DNA from: Microvirga terrae
GTDB taxonomy: Bacteria > Pseudomonadota > Alphaproteobacteria > Rhizobiales > Beijerinckiaceae
Direction of reading: 5' to 3'
DNA: 39,726 nt
Assembly: GCF_013307435.2 (NCBI RefSeq)
Contig: NZ_CP102848.1
Location: forward strand, 1 to 39,726
Under the pieces are notes generated by a model. That model made no database searches and was not told the DNA's origin. It was given only the letters and a program-made list of their open reading frames with translations. The stretch's first letter is position 1, and every line of letters begins with the position of its first letter. Positions 30,197 through 38,054 of this stretch are shown piece after piece. Both the position numbers and the translations under genes were made by a program.

Positions 30197-30421
30197 ATGC
30201 AGGTTTTCGGAGCCTTCGAACTCGACGTCCAGCCGGGCACTCCGGACAACCCGGCATCGGTCAGAGCCGCGCTGCTGCGGTACACGAGAGGCGAAGACGG
30301 CCGGCTGTACATCACGCCCGAATGCACGTCCTACGAGGAAATCGAGGGTCAGATAAACGCCCTCCAGGACGAGTTGGACGAGATCCGCGAGAGAGCCCGG
30401 CGAGCGTTCCAGGTCGCCTAA
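30197..30421 (+). CDS. Hypothetical protein, 74 aa
   Basis: The ATG at 30197 with AAGGAG upstream is preferred to an in-frame start at 30122. MQVFGAFELDVQPGTPDNPA, then YTRGEDGRLYITPECTSYEE and a helix INALQDELDEIRERARRA: a small beta domain followed by a coiled coil. Its stop overlaps the stop of the convergent gene by 3 bases. Not recognised. Confidence 0.6.
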   Translation: MQVFGAFELDVQPGTPDNPASVRAALLRYTRGEDGRLYITPECTSYEEIEGQINALQDELDEIRERARRAFQVA

Positions 30422-30738
30422 AGCCGCGGCTCCCTCCTCTCCCTCGGGTACTCGTCCTCCACCACCTCCATGGACAAGAAGGAACTGAGGATGAGAAGGC
30501 CAATCCCGATCCATGTCAGGAACGGCCTATAGGCGAGGGAGCCCGCCAGCTCTGCGACGCTGTAGGCAATCTGGCATCGTTGGGTCGTGTAAACCATGCA
30601 CAGCCACTCTTCGCGGAACAGTTGCTCAACGCTAACACCTGTCGCTTGGCCCACTCGATCTAGGAACGAGAGCCACCACGCGACAGACACAACCATGCTA
30701 ATAAAGCCCAAGCCCCTTAGTATCCCGTTTGGTGTCAT
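30418..30738 (-). CDS. Two-helix membrane protein, 106 aa
   Basis: The start at 30738 (MTPNGILRGLGFISMVVSVA) has GGGG upstream; 30774 is an alternative. Membrane helices lie at about residues 7-26 and 72-92 (LTWIGIGLLILSSFLSMEV). The loop carries two Cys residues (EEWLCMVYTTQRCQIAY), possibly a periplasmic disulfide. Function unknown. Confidence 0.55.
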   Translation of the reverse strand: MTPNGILRGLGFISMVVSVAWWLSFLDRVGQATGVSVEQLFREEWLCMVYTTQRCQIAYSVAELAGSLAYRPFLTWIGIGLLILSSFLSMEVVEDEYPRERREPRL

Positions 30739-30802
30739 TTCAGCCCCAACCCGCCACCTGCGTAGTTGCTCCATGACATAGCAGATCCTACAGATATCCT
30801 AT

Positions 30803-30887
30803 GCGGACGTGGCGAAACTGGTAGACGCAAGGGACTTAAAATCCCTCGGGCTTGCCCGTGCGGGTTCGATCCCCGCCGTCCGCACCA
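30803..30887 (+). tRNA. tRNA-Leu (UAA anticodon)
   Basis: An 85-nt class II tRNA with encoded CCA. Acceptor arms GCGGACG (30803-30809) and CGTCCGC (30877-30883) pair perfectly. The anticodon stem GGGA/TCCC encloses CTTAAAA with TAA at 30837-30839. A variable arm follows, and GGTTCGATCC forms the T arm. It reads UUA and UUG, codons that are rare in a GC-rich host. Confidence 0.95.
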
Positions 30888-30902
30888 TCGACAAATCGCT
30901 TC

Positions 30903-30938
30903 ACACCCCCGCCTGCGTCAGGCAGGGATGAGGCTGCG
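30903..30938. repeat. REP-like hairpin, copy 4, after the tRNA
   Basis: CCCCGCCTG (30907-30915) pairs with CAGGCAGGG (30919-30927) with one mismatch, followed by ATGAGGCTGCG. It could also act as the tRNA terminator. Confidence 0.55.
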
Positions 30939-30939
30939 C

Positions 30940-31188
30940 TCAACGCCGCGGCTCAGGGAATGACGGCGTCCGAGTCGGCACCTCTTGGGGTGTCGTGGGA
31001 GGCACACCTAACGGCTCTCCAGGGTTCGGGACTTCCGCGGGCGTGGTCGGTGGAATGCCTCCAGGCTCCTCATTCCCCGGCAGGCTGGGAGGGCTCGCAG
31101 GCGGCAGGACAGGATTAGGGCCGGGATCTGGCGTGTCAGGTAGCTGAGGTGGTGGAGACGGAACGTCTGGCTGACGCGGATCTGACAT
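30940..31188 (-). CDS. Proline-rich small protein, third of a tandem set, 82 aa
   Basis: The ATG at 31188 has AGGAGG upstream. More than a third of residues are Pro (MSDPRQPDVPSPPPQLPDTP, then a twice-used PPTTP-x-EVP unit). The protein is fully disordered. It is the last of three adjacent genes coding for similar Pro/Glu/Asp-rich chains; these may be extended surface or scaffold peptides. Confidence 0.6.
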   Translation of the reverse strand: MSDPRQPDVPSPPPQLPDTPDPGPNPVLPPASPPSLPGNEEPGGIPPTTPAEVPNPGEPLGVPPTTPQEVPTRTPSFPEPRR

Positions 31189-31225
31189 CACGCATAACCT
31201 CCTACTGGGCTCTCACAAGGCTCCA

Positions 31226-31393
31226 TTAGCCTACCTTTGGGACGTCATCTCCTGGCAACTCTGACGGCTCTGGCGGCAGGTCAGGCTCCTCGCTGGGATC
31301 GGGCTCGACCTCGGGAACTGGCGTCGGCATGTCAGGCTCCGGAAGAACAGGAATGTCCGGCTGTGGTGTATCAGGGTACGGGATGTCAGACAT
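31226..31393 (-). CDS. Proline-rich small protein, second of a tandem set, 55 aa
   Basis: The ATG at 31393 with GGGAGAG upstream gives MSDIPYPDTPQPDIPVLPEP, then PTPVPEVEPDPSEEPDLPPE. It has the same MSD start and composition as the 82-aa protein, and a ribosome site of similar strength, which supports translation of this short frame. Confidence 0.6.
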   Translation of the reverse strand: MSDIPYPDTPQPDIPVLPEPDMPTPVPEVEPDPSEEPDLPPEPSELPGDDVPKVG

Positions 31394-31407
31394 CGCGGCT
31401 CTCCCAG

Positions 31408-31596
31408 CTATTGAGTGCCTGGTGGGGGAACATAGGGGACGTCGTCGGGCTCAGGCTCCCCGTGGTCAGATGGGGTGCCGTCTTCTGGAACAGGATCGAG
31501 TTCTGGAAGCTCAGGTAAGGGAGTCGGCTCCGGCAATATGGGATCGTCTGGTTTCGGATCCCGTGGATCTGGGCTGCCAACCATCTCGCGCTCCAT
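31408..31596 (-). CDS. Proline-rich small protein, first of a tandem set, 62 aa
   Basis: The ATG at 31596 has an excellent AAGGAGG site. The sequence MEREMVGSPDPRDPKPDDPI, then LPEPTPLPELPELDPVPEDG, is acidic and Pro-rich and ends PYVPPPGTQ. The promoter must lie in the 60 bp between this gene and the RTX terminator. Confidence 0.6.
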   Translation of the reverse strand: MEREMVGSPDPRDPKPDDPILPEPTPLPELPELDPVPEDGTPSDHGEPEPDDVPYVPPPGTQ

Positions 31597-31655
31597 GCAA
31601 GGCCTCCTTAAAGGAAGCGCTCACGCGGTCGGCAGTTCCCCAGAGATAAGGCTCC

Positions 31656-31702
31656 AAAAAGAAACGCCCCGGCCGGGGAGGGGCACTTCCTCGGCTGGGG
31701 CG
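31656..31702 (-). terminator. Strong rho-independent terminator of the RTX gene
   Basis: On the minus strand GCGCCCCAGCCG pairs with CGGCCGGGGCG (one mismatch), followed by TTTCTTTTT at 31656-31664. Confidence 0.8.
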
Positions 31703-31739
31703 CTATGGTGCGTGAGCGCACCTTCAACGGTTCCGACTC

Positions 31740-32930
31740 TCAGATGACGTAGAAGTCCTTGTTCGTCATTCCAAGGTTCTTCGAGATAGTCGCGAAAGCC
31801 ACTGCTGCACCTTTCCCGGAGCCGTCAGCGTCGTAGTAGAGAACGCCGCTATCCTTGTCGTAGATAACCCGGTCGTCCTTGTCGTGCGCCTTGCCGGTGT
31901 TGTTCGTCCAAAATGCCCCCGACTTGAGGGTGCCGTTAGCTCCCACCTTCGTGAACACTGCATTGTCCAAACGAACGGTATCGTCGACCACCTTGAAGTC
32001 CTTGATGGCATCCTTGTTCGTGCGGCTGTTCGCCTTCGTGTCGAACACGAATGAATCCTTCCCCTTACCTCCGTAAAGGGTGTCATTCCCGGCCCCGCCA
32101 TAAAGGAAGTCGTTGCCGCCTTGCCCCTTGAGCGTGTCGTTGCCGCCATAGCCCTTGAGTGTGTTGCTGCCCGAGGTCCCATTCAGGGTGTCAGTTCCCG
32201 CATAGGTCTCTTCAGGTGTGGGAGGCGGGGGAGGAGGCGGAGGGTTGCCTGGCAGCAGGCTAGACAGGCTGAACGTCCCGTTATCGAAAAAGAACTCCTC
32301 AACACCGGATACGATGTCGGTGCCCCATCCACCTGTCAGGTCAGTAACAGTGACGGAGCCATCAGCGTTCAGCGAAAAGGTATAGTTGGTGCTGAACCCA
32401 CCAAAGCTAGCAGTGTCGTATCCGCTCCCACCGATGATCACATCGTTCCCGGCCCCGCCGCCGATGACGTCATTACCGTCGTCTCCAAGCAGGGTATCGT
32501 TGCCAGCATAGCCAATGATTAAGTCATCCCCGAAACCGCCACGAATGATGTCATTGTAATCGTTGCCATCAAACGTGTCGTTGCCATTGTTCAAAAGGAA
32601 TGACCAAGCGTTTCCTTGCAAGTCAAATATAGTAGTCTGTAGGTTTAATCCGGTGATCGACATAACCTCTTGGCCTTGCTTGTAGTACCAAATGTTGTCG
32701 ATCAGAACGTCTTGGTTGCCATTGGAGTAAGTGTTTCCAAAGGCGTAGGTAAATCCATAGAAGTCGACTTGTTGACTGCCATATACCGAAAATGTGACAA
32801 GCCTTCCGTCATCGTTGTACAGTTGTTCAGTGACGTTAGGGTCAGCTTCGACATAACTCCAACCTGAGCTTCCTGTCGTGGACATATTGAAGCCCTGACC
32901 GTTGAAGTTGGTCACATTGAAATACGCCAT
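31740..32930 (-). CDS. RTX (haemolysin-type Ca-binding repeat) protein, 396 aa
   Basis: Residues 1-110 form a beta-rich domain specific to this protein ([20 protein letters not shown]). RTX nonapeptides (GG-x-G-x-D-x-L/I-x) occur in two blocks: about residues 110-185 ([20 protein letters not shown]) and 245-295 ([20 protein letters not shown]). A PPPPPPPP linker lies near residue 232. The C-terminus ([15 protein letters not shown]) fits an uncleaved type I secretion signal. No secretion genes are nearby, so host exporters would be needed. It is likely a secreted or surface adhesin. Codon use is AT-richer in the first third, suggesting transfer. Confidence 0.85.
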   Translation of the reverse strand: MAYFNVTNFNGQGFNMSTTGSSGWSYVEADPNVTEQLYNDDGRLVTFSVYGSQQVDFYGFTYAFGNTYSNGNQDVLIDNIWYYKQGQEVMSITGLNLQTTIFDLQGNAWSFLLNNGNDTFDGNDYNDIIRGGFGDDLIIGYAGNDTLLGDDGNDVIGGGAGNDVIIGGSGYDTASFGGFSTNYTFSLNADGSVTVTDLTGGWGTDIVSGVEEFFFDNGTFSLSSLLPGNPPPPPPPPTPEETYAGTDTLNGTSGSNTLKGYGGNDTLKGQGGNDFLYGGAGNDTLYGGKGKDSFVFDTKANSRTNKDAIKDFKVVDDTVRLDNAVFTKVGANGTLKSGAFWTNNTGKAHDKDDRVIYDKDSGVLYYDADGSGKGAAVAFATISKNLGMTNKDFYVI

Positions 32931-33371
32931 CTTGTGCAGCCCTCTTTGAAACTCAGTGCTGCGGGAGTTTATTCACGCGATGGGCTCTATTAGCTAGCTA
33001 AAAGGAATAATTATCCTAAAGAAAAGCATGGCTTGGTTATTCTGTCTTCACATGTACTACGACCTACGCCGAGCCTTTTGTTCTCTCGTCCGCAACGTAC
33101 AAAAACAACCCTGGAGGGCTGGATGAATTCGTCAGCCATTGCCGGCGGATGTCAGGTTTTGTCAGGTTCCTGGACCTTAGCATTCCTTAGCATGGCGCCA
33201 GGATCGCATTAGAGCCTCACAGGCGACCACTCTCGCCCCACAGCCTCAATCCCTCGCAGATGGCGTCAAAGCCTGCCAGCGGCAGCCGCAGCGGCGCTCC
33301 TGCTGGCATTGCGCCGACAGAACGAGCCCGGCACCCTCTTCATGTGGGGAACATCCCCTTGGGAGGGCGGC
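32931..33371. other. Intergenic stretch with no gene seen
   Basis: It is AT-richer near 32990-33050, with a 12-bp palindrome TTAGCTAGCTAA (32990-33001), probably the RTX promoter region. From 33120 to 33371 I see repeated TGTCAGG and CCTTAGCAT elements but no coding frame with a ribosome site. Confidence 0.4.
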
Positions 33372-33572
33372 ATGAAGTGCGTGGCTTGCGGATCGGTGGA
33401 CGTTGAGACCGACACAGTTGGGTATGTGAACGGCCGCGAGGAGTGGGACGAGTACGAGCTATCCCAATGCGGGAGCTGCGGTCACAGGTGGAAATGGATG
33501 TGGCGCGAAGGTGTCGAGCCCGGCGTCATCCCAGCGAACCCCGTGACCTTCGTCGACTCCTATGACGACTGA
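33372..33572 (+). CDS. Zinc-ribbon protein, 66 aa
   Basis: The ATG at 33372 has GGGAGG at good spacing. MKCVACGSVDVETDTVGYVN and SQCGSCGHRWKWMW place two CxxC pairs about 30 residues apart, the pattern of a single zinc ribbon. It could bind nucleic acid or protein. It converges on the end of the phage-like operon. Confidence 0.7.
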   Translation: MKCVACGSVDVETDTVGYVNGREEWDEYELSQCGSCGHRWKWMWREGVEPGVIPANPVTFVDSYDD

Positions 33573-33630
33573 TGAGACGGGCGAGGGAGGACAATCATCT
33601 CCCTTTGCCCCGACAGAGGATTCAACAGGG

Positions 33631-33912
33631 TCAGAACTGTCCTTGCTGGATCATTCCCACCGACGCCCGAAACTCTGACAGCATCGCTCGAACCAGCCGT
33701 CGGTCCTCGACGGCCTCGCACGTGAACAGGCCATGCCGATAGCTGCCGTTCCTGTTCCCCTTCGGGGCTCCGCTGCCCTTCGATCCACCGTGCATCCTGC
33801 ATCGGCTCTTACCATTCACCGCCGGGGACTGGCACGGCGCCCCGCTGCGTGTCTTCGCTCCACACCGGGGAGCCTGGAGCAAAGGCAATAGCCTTCGGAT
33901 CGATGGGTGCAT
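33631..33912 (-). CDS. HGG...GNRN-HG phage-associated protein, 93 aa
   Basis: CGAKTRSGAPCQSPAVNGKS, then CRMHGGSKGSGAPKGNRNGS and YRHGLFTCEAV are the signature of a small protein family found beside phage genes in Rhizobiales; Cys and His are placed as in a zinc-binding site. I place the start at the ATG at 33912; longer in-frame starts up to 34011 exist. It overlaps the preceding gene by about 100 bases in another frame, as also seen in other members of this gene pair. Confidence 0.65.
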   Translation of the reverse strand: MHPSIRRLLPLLQAPRCGAKTRSGAPCQSPAVNGKSRCRMHGGSKGSGAPKGNRNGSYRHGLFTCEAVEDRRLVRAMLSEFRASVGMIQQGQF

Positions 33913-34594
33913 GGGGTTGGCTTCCATTTCCGAGGGAGACCCCACCCCCTCCGGGATGATTGATGGCTCCAACGATGGCTTGGCCTCCGGAATGGACGTG
34001 GACATGTTCAACTCTCACTGTCTGTTCGCCGCCTCGTCTCAGCTTGGCGAGGGTTTCCACCTGGGTCGTGTAGGTACGGAGGAGTTTCACCGCGAGGCCG
34101 CCAGCGGCTTGGATCGCGGGGACCGCGCCATTGCCCCGAGCGATGTCGAGCATGGACATGGCCGCTTCATGCGTTGCCGCCATCTGGACCGCCAGCATGG
34201 CCTCTGTCTCGTTCTCGGGACGGACGCCAGCCACAACCGCCAGGCCGGCATTGATCCCTTCGGCTCTGCCCTGTCCTGACCGCTGCATGGCTGTGGCCAG
34301 AAGAGCCATCGACCGCGCCATGAAGTCATGGGAGGTCGTCCCGAACGCGTCCTTGAGCTGGGCCGCCCAGCCGTCGTAATCGGAGTGAGAGGCATCAAGC
34401 TTCACGTCGCGGCCTTCGCCTGTAGACTTCACCTGTACCCGCTTGCGACGGGATAGGATGCGAGCCTTGGCGTCGGCCGCCTCCAGCTTGTCGCGTTCCG
34501 TTGCTTCGGGCTTCGGAGGCACAGGAGCAACCGCCTTGGGAGCGGCCGCCTTTCTCTGCTTCTTCTCAGTTGTCACAGTGACCGCCTTACCCAT
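33809..34594 (-). CDS. Rhizobiales phage-associated hypothetical protein, 261 aa
   Basis: The ATG at 34594 (MGKAVTVTTEKKQRKAAAPK) follows GAGG by seven bases and overlaps the previous stop by 8. After a basic Lys/Ala/Pro-rich N-terminus come DAKARILSRRKRVQVKST and a helical core (MLAVQMAATHEAAMSMLDIA). LAVKLLRTYTTQVETLAKLR, RRGGEQTVRVEHVHVHSGGQ and AIVGAINHPGGG follow, a conserved block in proteins paired with the HGG family. Function unknown; the pair is a phage-related cassette. Confidence 0.65.
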   Translation of the reverse strand: MGKAVTVTTEKKQRKAAAPKAVAPVPPKPEATERDKLEAADAKARILSRRKRVQVKSTGEGRDVKLDASHSDYDGWAAQLKDAFGTTSHDFMARSMALLATAMQRSGQGRAEGINAGLAVVAGVRPENETEAMLAVQMAATHEAAMSMLDIARGNGAVPAIQAAGGLAVKLLRTYTTQVETLAKLRRGGEQTVRVEHVHVHSGGQAIVGAINHPGGGGVSLGNGSQPHAPIDPKAIAFAPGSPVWSEDTQRGAVPVPGGEW

Positions 34595-34799
34595 GCGAAG
34601 CCCTCGCCTTTTCCATGGTCGCCGCCCAACGCACACACAGCAGGATCTCCGGATCACGACTCCTTTCCCCAGAGGCGGAGGAGGAAAGCCCCTCCACCTC
34701 GAGGCGAGCCACCGCGTCCAGATCCTGCGCAGAGTTCGATACGGTGGCCCGTGACGCCGTTTCCGCGGAATTCCGCGGCTTCCTACCTGTCATGGGCAT
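34587..34799 (-). CDS. Small hypothetical protein of the phage operon, 70 aa
   Basis: The ATG at 34799 overlaps the stop of the 925-aa gene (TGATG). The sequence (MPMTGRKPRNSAETASRATV, then LEVEGLSSSASGERSRDPEI) is polar and basic, possibly a small regulatory or packaging-associated protein. Not recognised; it is kept as a gene because of the coupled overlaps on both sides. Confidence 0.5.
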   Translation of the reverse strand: MPMTGRKPRNSAETASRATVSNSAQDLDAVARLEVEGLSSSASGERSRDPEILLCVRWAATMEKARASHG

Positions 34800-37576
34800 C
34801 AAAGGATTCCCTGGGGCGAATTCGAGTTGTAGCCTGCCGCCTCTGAAAACGACCCATCGCCTACCGTGGCGTTCCCCGAACGATCCTCACCTGTAGGCGA
34901 GCGTTCGCCCCGGGAGTTGTAGCCAGGCCCGTAGCCCATGGTCGCGGCATCCCAATTGTCCCAGCCTGCGGCCGGCCCGCCGAAGATGCCCCCGAGCATG
35001 TCGCCGAAGCCTGTGTTGCCCCCGAAAAGGTCTCCGATGGCATTGAAGGCCTGCCCACCGAACTTGCCCGTCTGGTAGCCCATGAAGGCGCCCATCGGTC
35101 CGCCCGTCACAAGACCCAAGGCGCCGCCAATCAGTCCTGGAGTGCTCCAGCCCGAGGTGAGGCTGCTCGACATCTTGTCCATGAAGCCGGGGTGATAGCC
35201 CTTCGCGATGTCGGGATTGGCCATCGCATCCATGAAACTCGTGTCCGGCTTGGTGGAGAAGCCCAGGCCGTCCTTGATGGCATCCACGGGCGAGGCATAC
35301 CCGCCAATGGTCAGGCCCGTCTTGTCATTCCAGCCGAAGGGGCCAATCGAAGACGTCGTCGTGGGAGAGACCGACGCCATCTCGTTCATGTAGTTCTCAT
35401 AGGACTTCCCGAAGTTGTCGAGATCCAACCCAGCGAGACCGCCCACTCCGGTTGTATAGCCGCCCCAGCCATCAGGACCGACGCCAGGATTCCAGCCCTC
35501 CGGGGCGCCACTGGTCGGAGCCGACCGGACAGCAGCCACGGGAGCCGAGGCCACGGGAGCGCTCGGCCTCGTCGGAGGTGTCGGCCTGCTCAACCGAGCA
35601 GGAGCCATGGCCGGGCCAACTGCCGTTCCGGTCGTGGGATTGGTGAACCCAGAGAGACCGAAGGAATTCAGCCCCGATGCCACCGGAGCCTCGAGGGATG
35701 CGATGTCAGTGTTGAAGCCCGACGGCGTGGCTGAGAACGACTTGGTTGCGGCGTTGTAGGCAGCCAGATCCCGGTCGTATTGCGCCTTCTCCCGATTGTA
35801 CTCGGACATGGCCCGTTCATAGGCCTGCTGTTCCTTTTCAGAGACGCGGCCCAGGTCGGCATTCATGCGACCTGCGATGGCTTCGTTGGTCATGTCGGGA
35901 GCCGTGGTATTCCTCACGGCCATGGCGCCCTCGAAGCGGTCCAGAGCATTGCGGGCTGCAAGCGACGGAGCATCGAAGTCCGGCGTCACGCCCCACGGGC
36001 CTTCCCCGACACCCGCCGAGAACCCAGAGGGCTGCGCAGGTGTCTGAAGGTCGCTGAAGTCGGGCGTTGCAGGCGTCGGCGCCGTGAACCCGGCCAGATC
36101 ATCATGCAAGATGCCGGCCGTGATGGACGAGGCCGGGGCGAACTCGCCGTACAGATCATACGGCTGGTTCATGCTCACATAGGGCGCCTCGGGGAACGAT
36201 GCCTGACGCTCCGGTACAGACAGCCCCAGAACCGAGCCGAAAGCATCATAGTTCTGATTGGCGAAGCGGTCCCACGAGGCAGCGTCGATGTCTCTGTCCT
36301 CGATGGCCTTGTCGATGTCTTCGCCATACGACCGCGATCCGTGCCGCACCTCGATATTGGTTGAGGGGCGCTGATCGGTCAGGCCCATACGGTCAATGGC
36401 CTGCTGTTCCGTCATGCCCTGACGAACACCCGAGAAGTCCACCGGGGCGGCGTCAACAGGCGTGAAGCTGTCCAGGGGGTTGGAGTAAAGCCCGGCCGTG
36501 ATGTCAGGATAAGAACCAATATCAACGCCCGAGAAGTTCGGGGAGGCTGGTGCCGAGGGGCTGAAGTCCTCCAAAGAAAAACCCGCCGAAGCGGGTGAGA
36601 TGTTGGGAATGGAAGATGCTTCTATCCGCCCGATTGGATCGGCTGGAGTGACTGGCCCGAACTGGTCTGTCGGCGTGATGCCGAAGTTCTCGGCGAACCC
36701 AAGCGCCCCGGGGGGATCGATCCCGAGCCGCCCCGTGACGTCAGGAACGTCTACGGCCCTCAATCCGGTCGGCTGCACCAGGTCGCTGTAGTTCAGGCCC
36801 GGCATGACATCCTGACCGAGATCCTTCGAGAGGTAGTTCTGAGCCTCACGCTGAACGATGGAGGCCGCCGCCATGATGTCCCCACGGCTCACGTGAGCTG
36901 TGATGTCCGGAACCATGTCGTCGGGGATATCAACGCCCGTGAGAGCGGCAGCCGCGGCGAAGCGGGAAGCGAAGTCCTTGGAGGTTGGTGCCGTCACACC
37001 AGCAGGCCATCCACCCGTCGGGGAAAGGCTATGGCCACCGAACCGCGAGCGATTACGGCCGACACCCGCGTCCTTTTCGAAGCCAGGGGCAGAGAAGTGC
37101 TCGACACCCAATCCCAGGTCGATGCCAAGGTCTCGGGCTTTGACCGCCACCTCCACTGCCTTCTGAGCCCGCATGTAGCTATCCTGCCGAATGCCGAGGG
37201 CTGGGGAGAACGTGGGATCGTAGGCGGACTTGAGAGCAGCTTGGAGGCCTGACTTGAAGTTCTGGAAACCTGCCGGCGAGGCGCCCCGAATGTCCTTGTT
37301 GAACGTCGGCGAGAACTGCCGGCCTGCGGCAGGGAGAGACCGCCCCTTCAGGGTGGCATCAACCATCGTCTCCGCATCGAAGGGAGCCGAGAAGACATCG
37401 CCAAGAGCGGCCGAACGGGACAGGTAAGTGCTTGGGTTCTGCGCACGGTTAAGGGCTGTGGCGGCAATCAGGCCCATGCCAACGAGGCCTTCATGCATGG
37501 CCTCACCCATGGTCATGCCGACGGACATGGCGTAGTCGATATCGCTGACGCCGAATTCGGAAAGAGGATTAGGCAT
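34799..37576 (-). CDS. Large virion protein with cell-wall-hydrolase-like N-terminus, 925 aa
   Basis: Residues 15-190 resemble the SleB/cell-wall hydrolase fold: GEAMHEGLVGMGLIAATALN around the candidate catalytic Glu25, then VEHFSAPGFEKD and RFGGHSLSP in the places of the family's His-containing motifs. A second helical unit (FASRFAAAAALTGVDIPDDM) follows at about 205-265. The middle 450 residues are a disordered Pro/Ser/Asp chain. The last 200 are Gly-rich, with a membrane-active zipper (GLIGGALGLVTGGPMGAFMG). The inferred role is to open peptidoglycan during DNA entry. It starts directly after the upstream stop (TAGATG). Confidence 0.65.
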   Translation of the reverse strand: MPNPLSEFGVSDIDYAMSVGMTMGEAMHEGLVGMGLIAATALNRAQNPSTYLSRSAALGDVFSAPFDAETMVDATLKGRSLPAAGRQFSPTFNKDIRGASPAGFQNFKSGLQAALKSAYDPTFSPALGIRQDSYMRAQKAVEVAVKARDLGIDLGLGVEHFSAPGFEKDAGVGRNRSRFGGHSLSPTGGWPAGVTAPTSKDFASRFAAAAALTGVDIPDDMVPDITAHVSRGDIMAAASIVQREAQNYLSKDLGQDVMPGLNYSDLVQPTGLRAVDVPDVTGRLGIDPPGALGFAENFGITPTDQFGPVTPADPIGRIEASSIPNISPASAGFSLEDFSPSAPASPNFSGVDIGSYPDITAGLYSNPLDSFTPVDAAPVDFSGVRQGMTEQQAIDRMGLTDQRPSTNIEVRHGSRSYGEDIDKAIEDRDIDAASWDRFANQNYDAFGSVLGLSVPERQASFPEAPYVSMNQPYDLYGEFAPASSITAGILHDDLAGFTAPTPATPDFSDLQTPAQPSGFSAGVGEGPWGVTPDFDAPSLAARNALDRFEGAMAVRNTTAPDMTNEAIAGRMNADLGRVSEKEQQAYERAMSEYNREKAQYDRDLAAYNAATKSFSATPSGFNTDIASLEAPVASGLNSFGLSGFTNPTTGTAVGPAMAPARLSRPTPPTRPSAPVASAPVAAVRSAPTSGAPEGWNPGVGPDGWGGYTTGVGGLAGLDLDNFGKSYENYMNEMASVSPTTTSSIGPFGWNDKTGLTIGGYASPVDAIKDGLGFSTKPDTSFMDAMANPDIAKGYHPGFMDKMSSSLTSGWSTPGLIGGALGLVTGGPMGAFMGYQTGKFGGQAFNAIGDLFGGNTGFGDMLGGIFGGPAAGWDNWDAATMGYGPGYNSRGERSPTGEDRSGNATVGDGSFSEAAGYNSNSPQGIL

Positions 37577-37912
37577 CTATCGCGCCTCCGGGGGCAGCGT
37601 CATGGGTGCGCCGAAATCATACGAGGGACGAGAACGGGTCTGTTCCTGTGCCCCGGGGTAGCTTCCCATCGGGGGCGGGTTGTATTTCTTGCGGTAGGCC
37701 TCATAAGCCTCCTCGGCCGCCTCCTTGTTTCCCTGGAGGGTGAAGCGGACAATCTCATCCAGTTCGCGGCTCCGGTCCGAGTGCAGCAGCGCCTCATAAT
37801 CGGACTTCGGGCCGCCTGTCGGAGGACGGACGGGTTCGTAGGTGTTATCACGCGCCATGATGGGGCTCCCCAGCGCCAGAGTTGTCAGGATGATGATGGC
37901 GAGGCGGTTCAT
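37577..37912 (-). CDS. Small exported protein of the phage operon, 111 aa
   Basis: MNRLAIIILTTLALGSPIMA is a signal peptide with likely cleavage after the last Ala shown. The mature part is charged and helical (LDEIVRFTLQGNKEAAEEAY, AYRKKYNPPPMGSYPGAQE) with a Pro-rich end. AAGGA precedes the ATG. It has no lipobox and no cysteine, so it is not a typical spanin. It may be a periplasmic lysis or entry accessory. Confidence 0.6.
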   Translation of the reverse strand: MNRLAIIILTTLALGSPIMARDNTYEPVRPPTGGPKSDYEALLHSDRSRELDEIVRFTLQGNKEAAEEAYEAYRKKYNPPPMGSYPGAQEQTRSRPSYDFGAPMTLPPEAR

Positions 37913-38054
37913 GGCTTGATCCTTGATCGGTCGACGTCCCCGTGAGGTTACGCCGTTTCGCGGCTTCGGGATCCACTTTCATGAGGATGAGATGCCCGAT
38001 AGACCGCACGAAGTTGTCCATGTTCGCCTCGAGGGCGGGAGACTTACTGTCCAT
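37848..38054 (-). CDS. Small protein bridging the ejection and secreted genes, 68 aa
   Basis: The ATG at 38054 overlaps the stop of the giant ejection protein by 11 bases. MDSKSPALEANMDNFVRSIG, then HLILMKVDPEAAKRRNLTGT, forms an amphipathic helix. The last 22 residues are in the region shared with the next gene and are Pro/His-rich, so translation may end in a tail of little importance. Confidence 0.5.
   Translation of the reverse strand: MDSKSPALEANMDNFVRSIGHLILMKVDPEAAKRRNLTGTSTDQGSSHEPPRHHHPDNSGAGEPHHGA

Noticed and set aside
33809..34594. Small terminase or portal function for the 261-aa protein
   Set aside because: It has the conserved block of a Rhizobiales phage-associated family but none of the helix-turn-helix or portal features; no TerL gene is present to support it.
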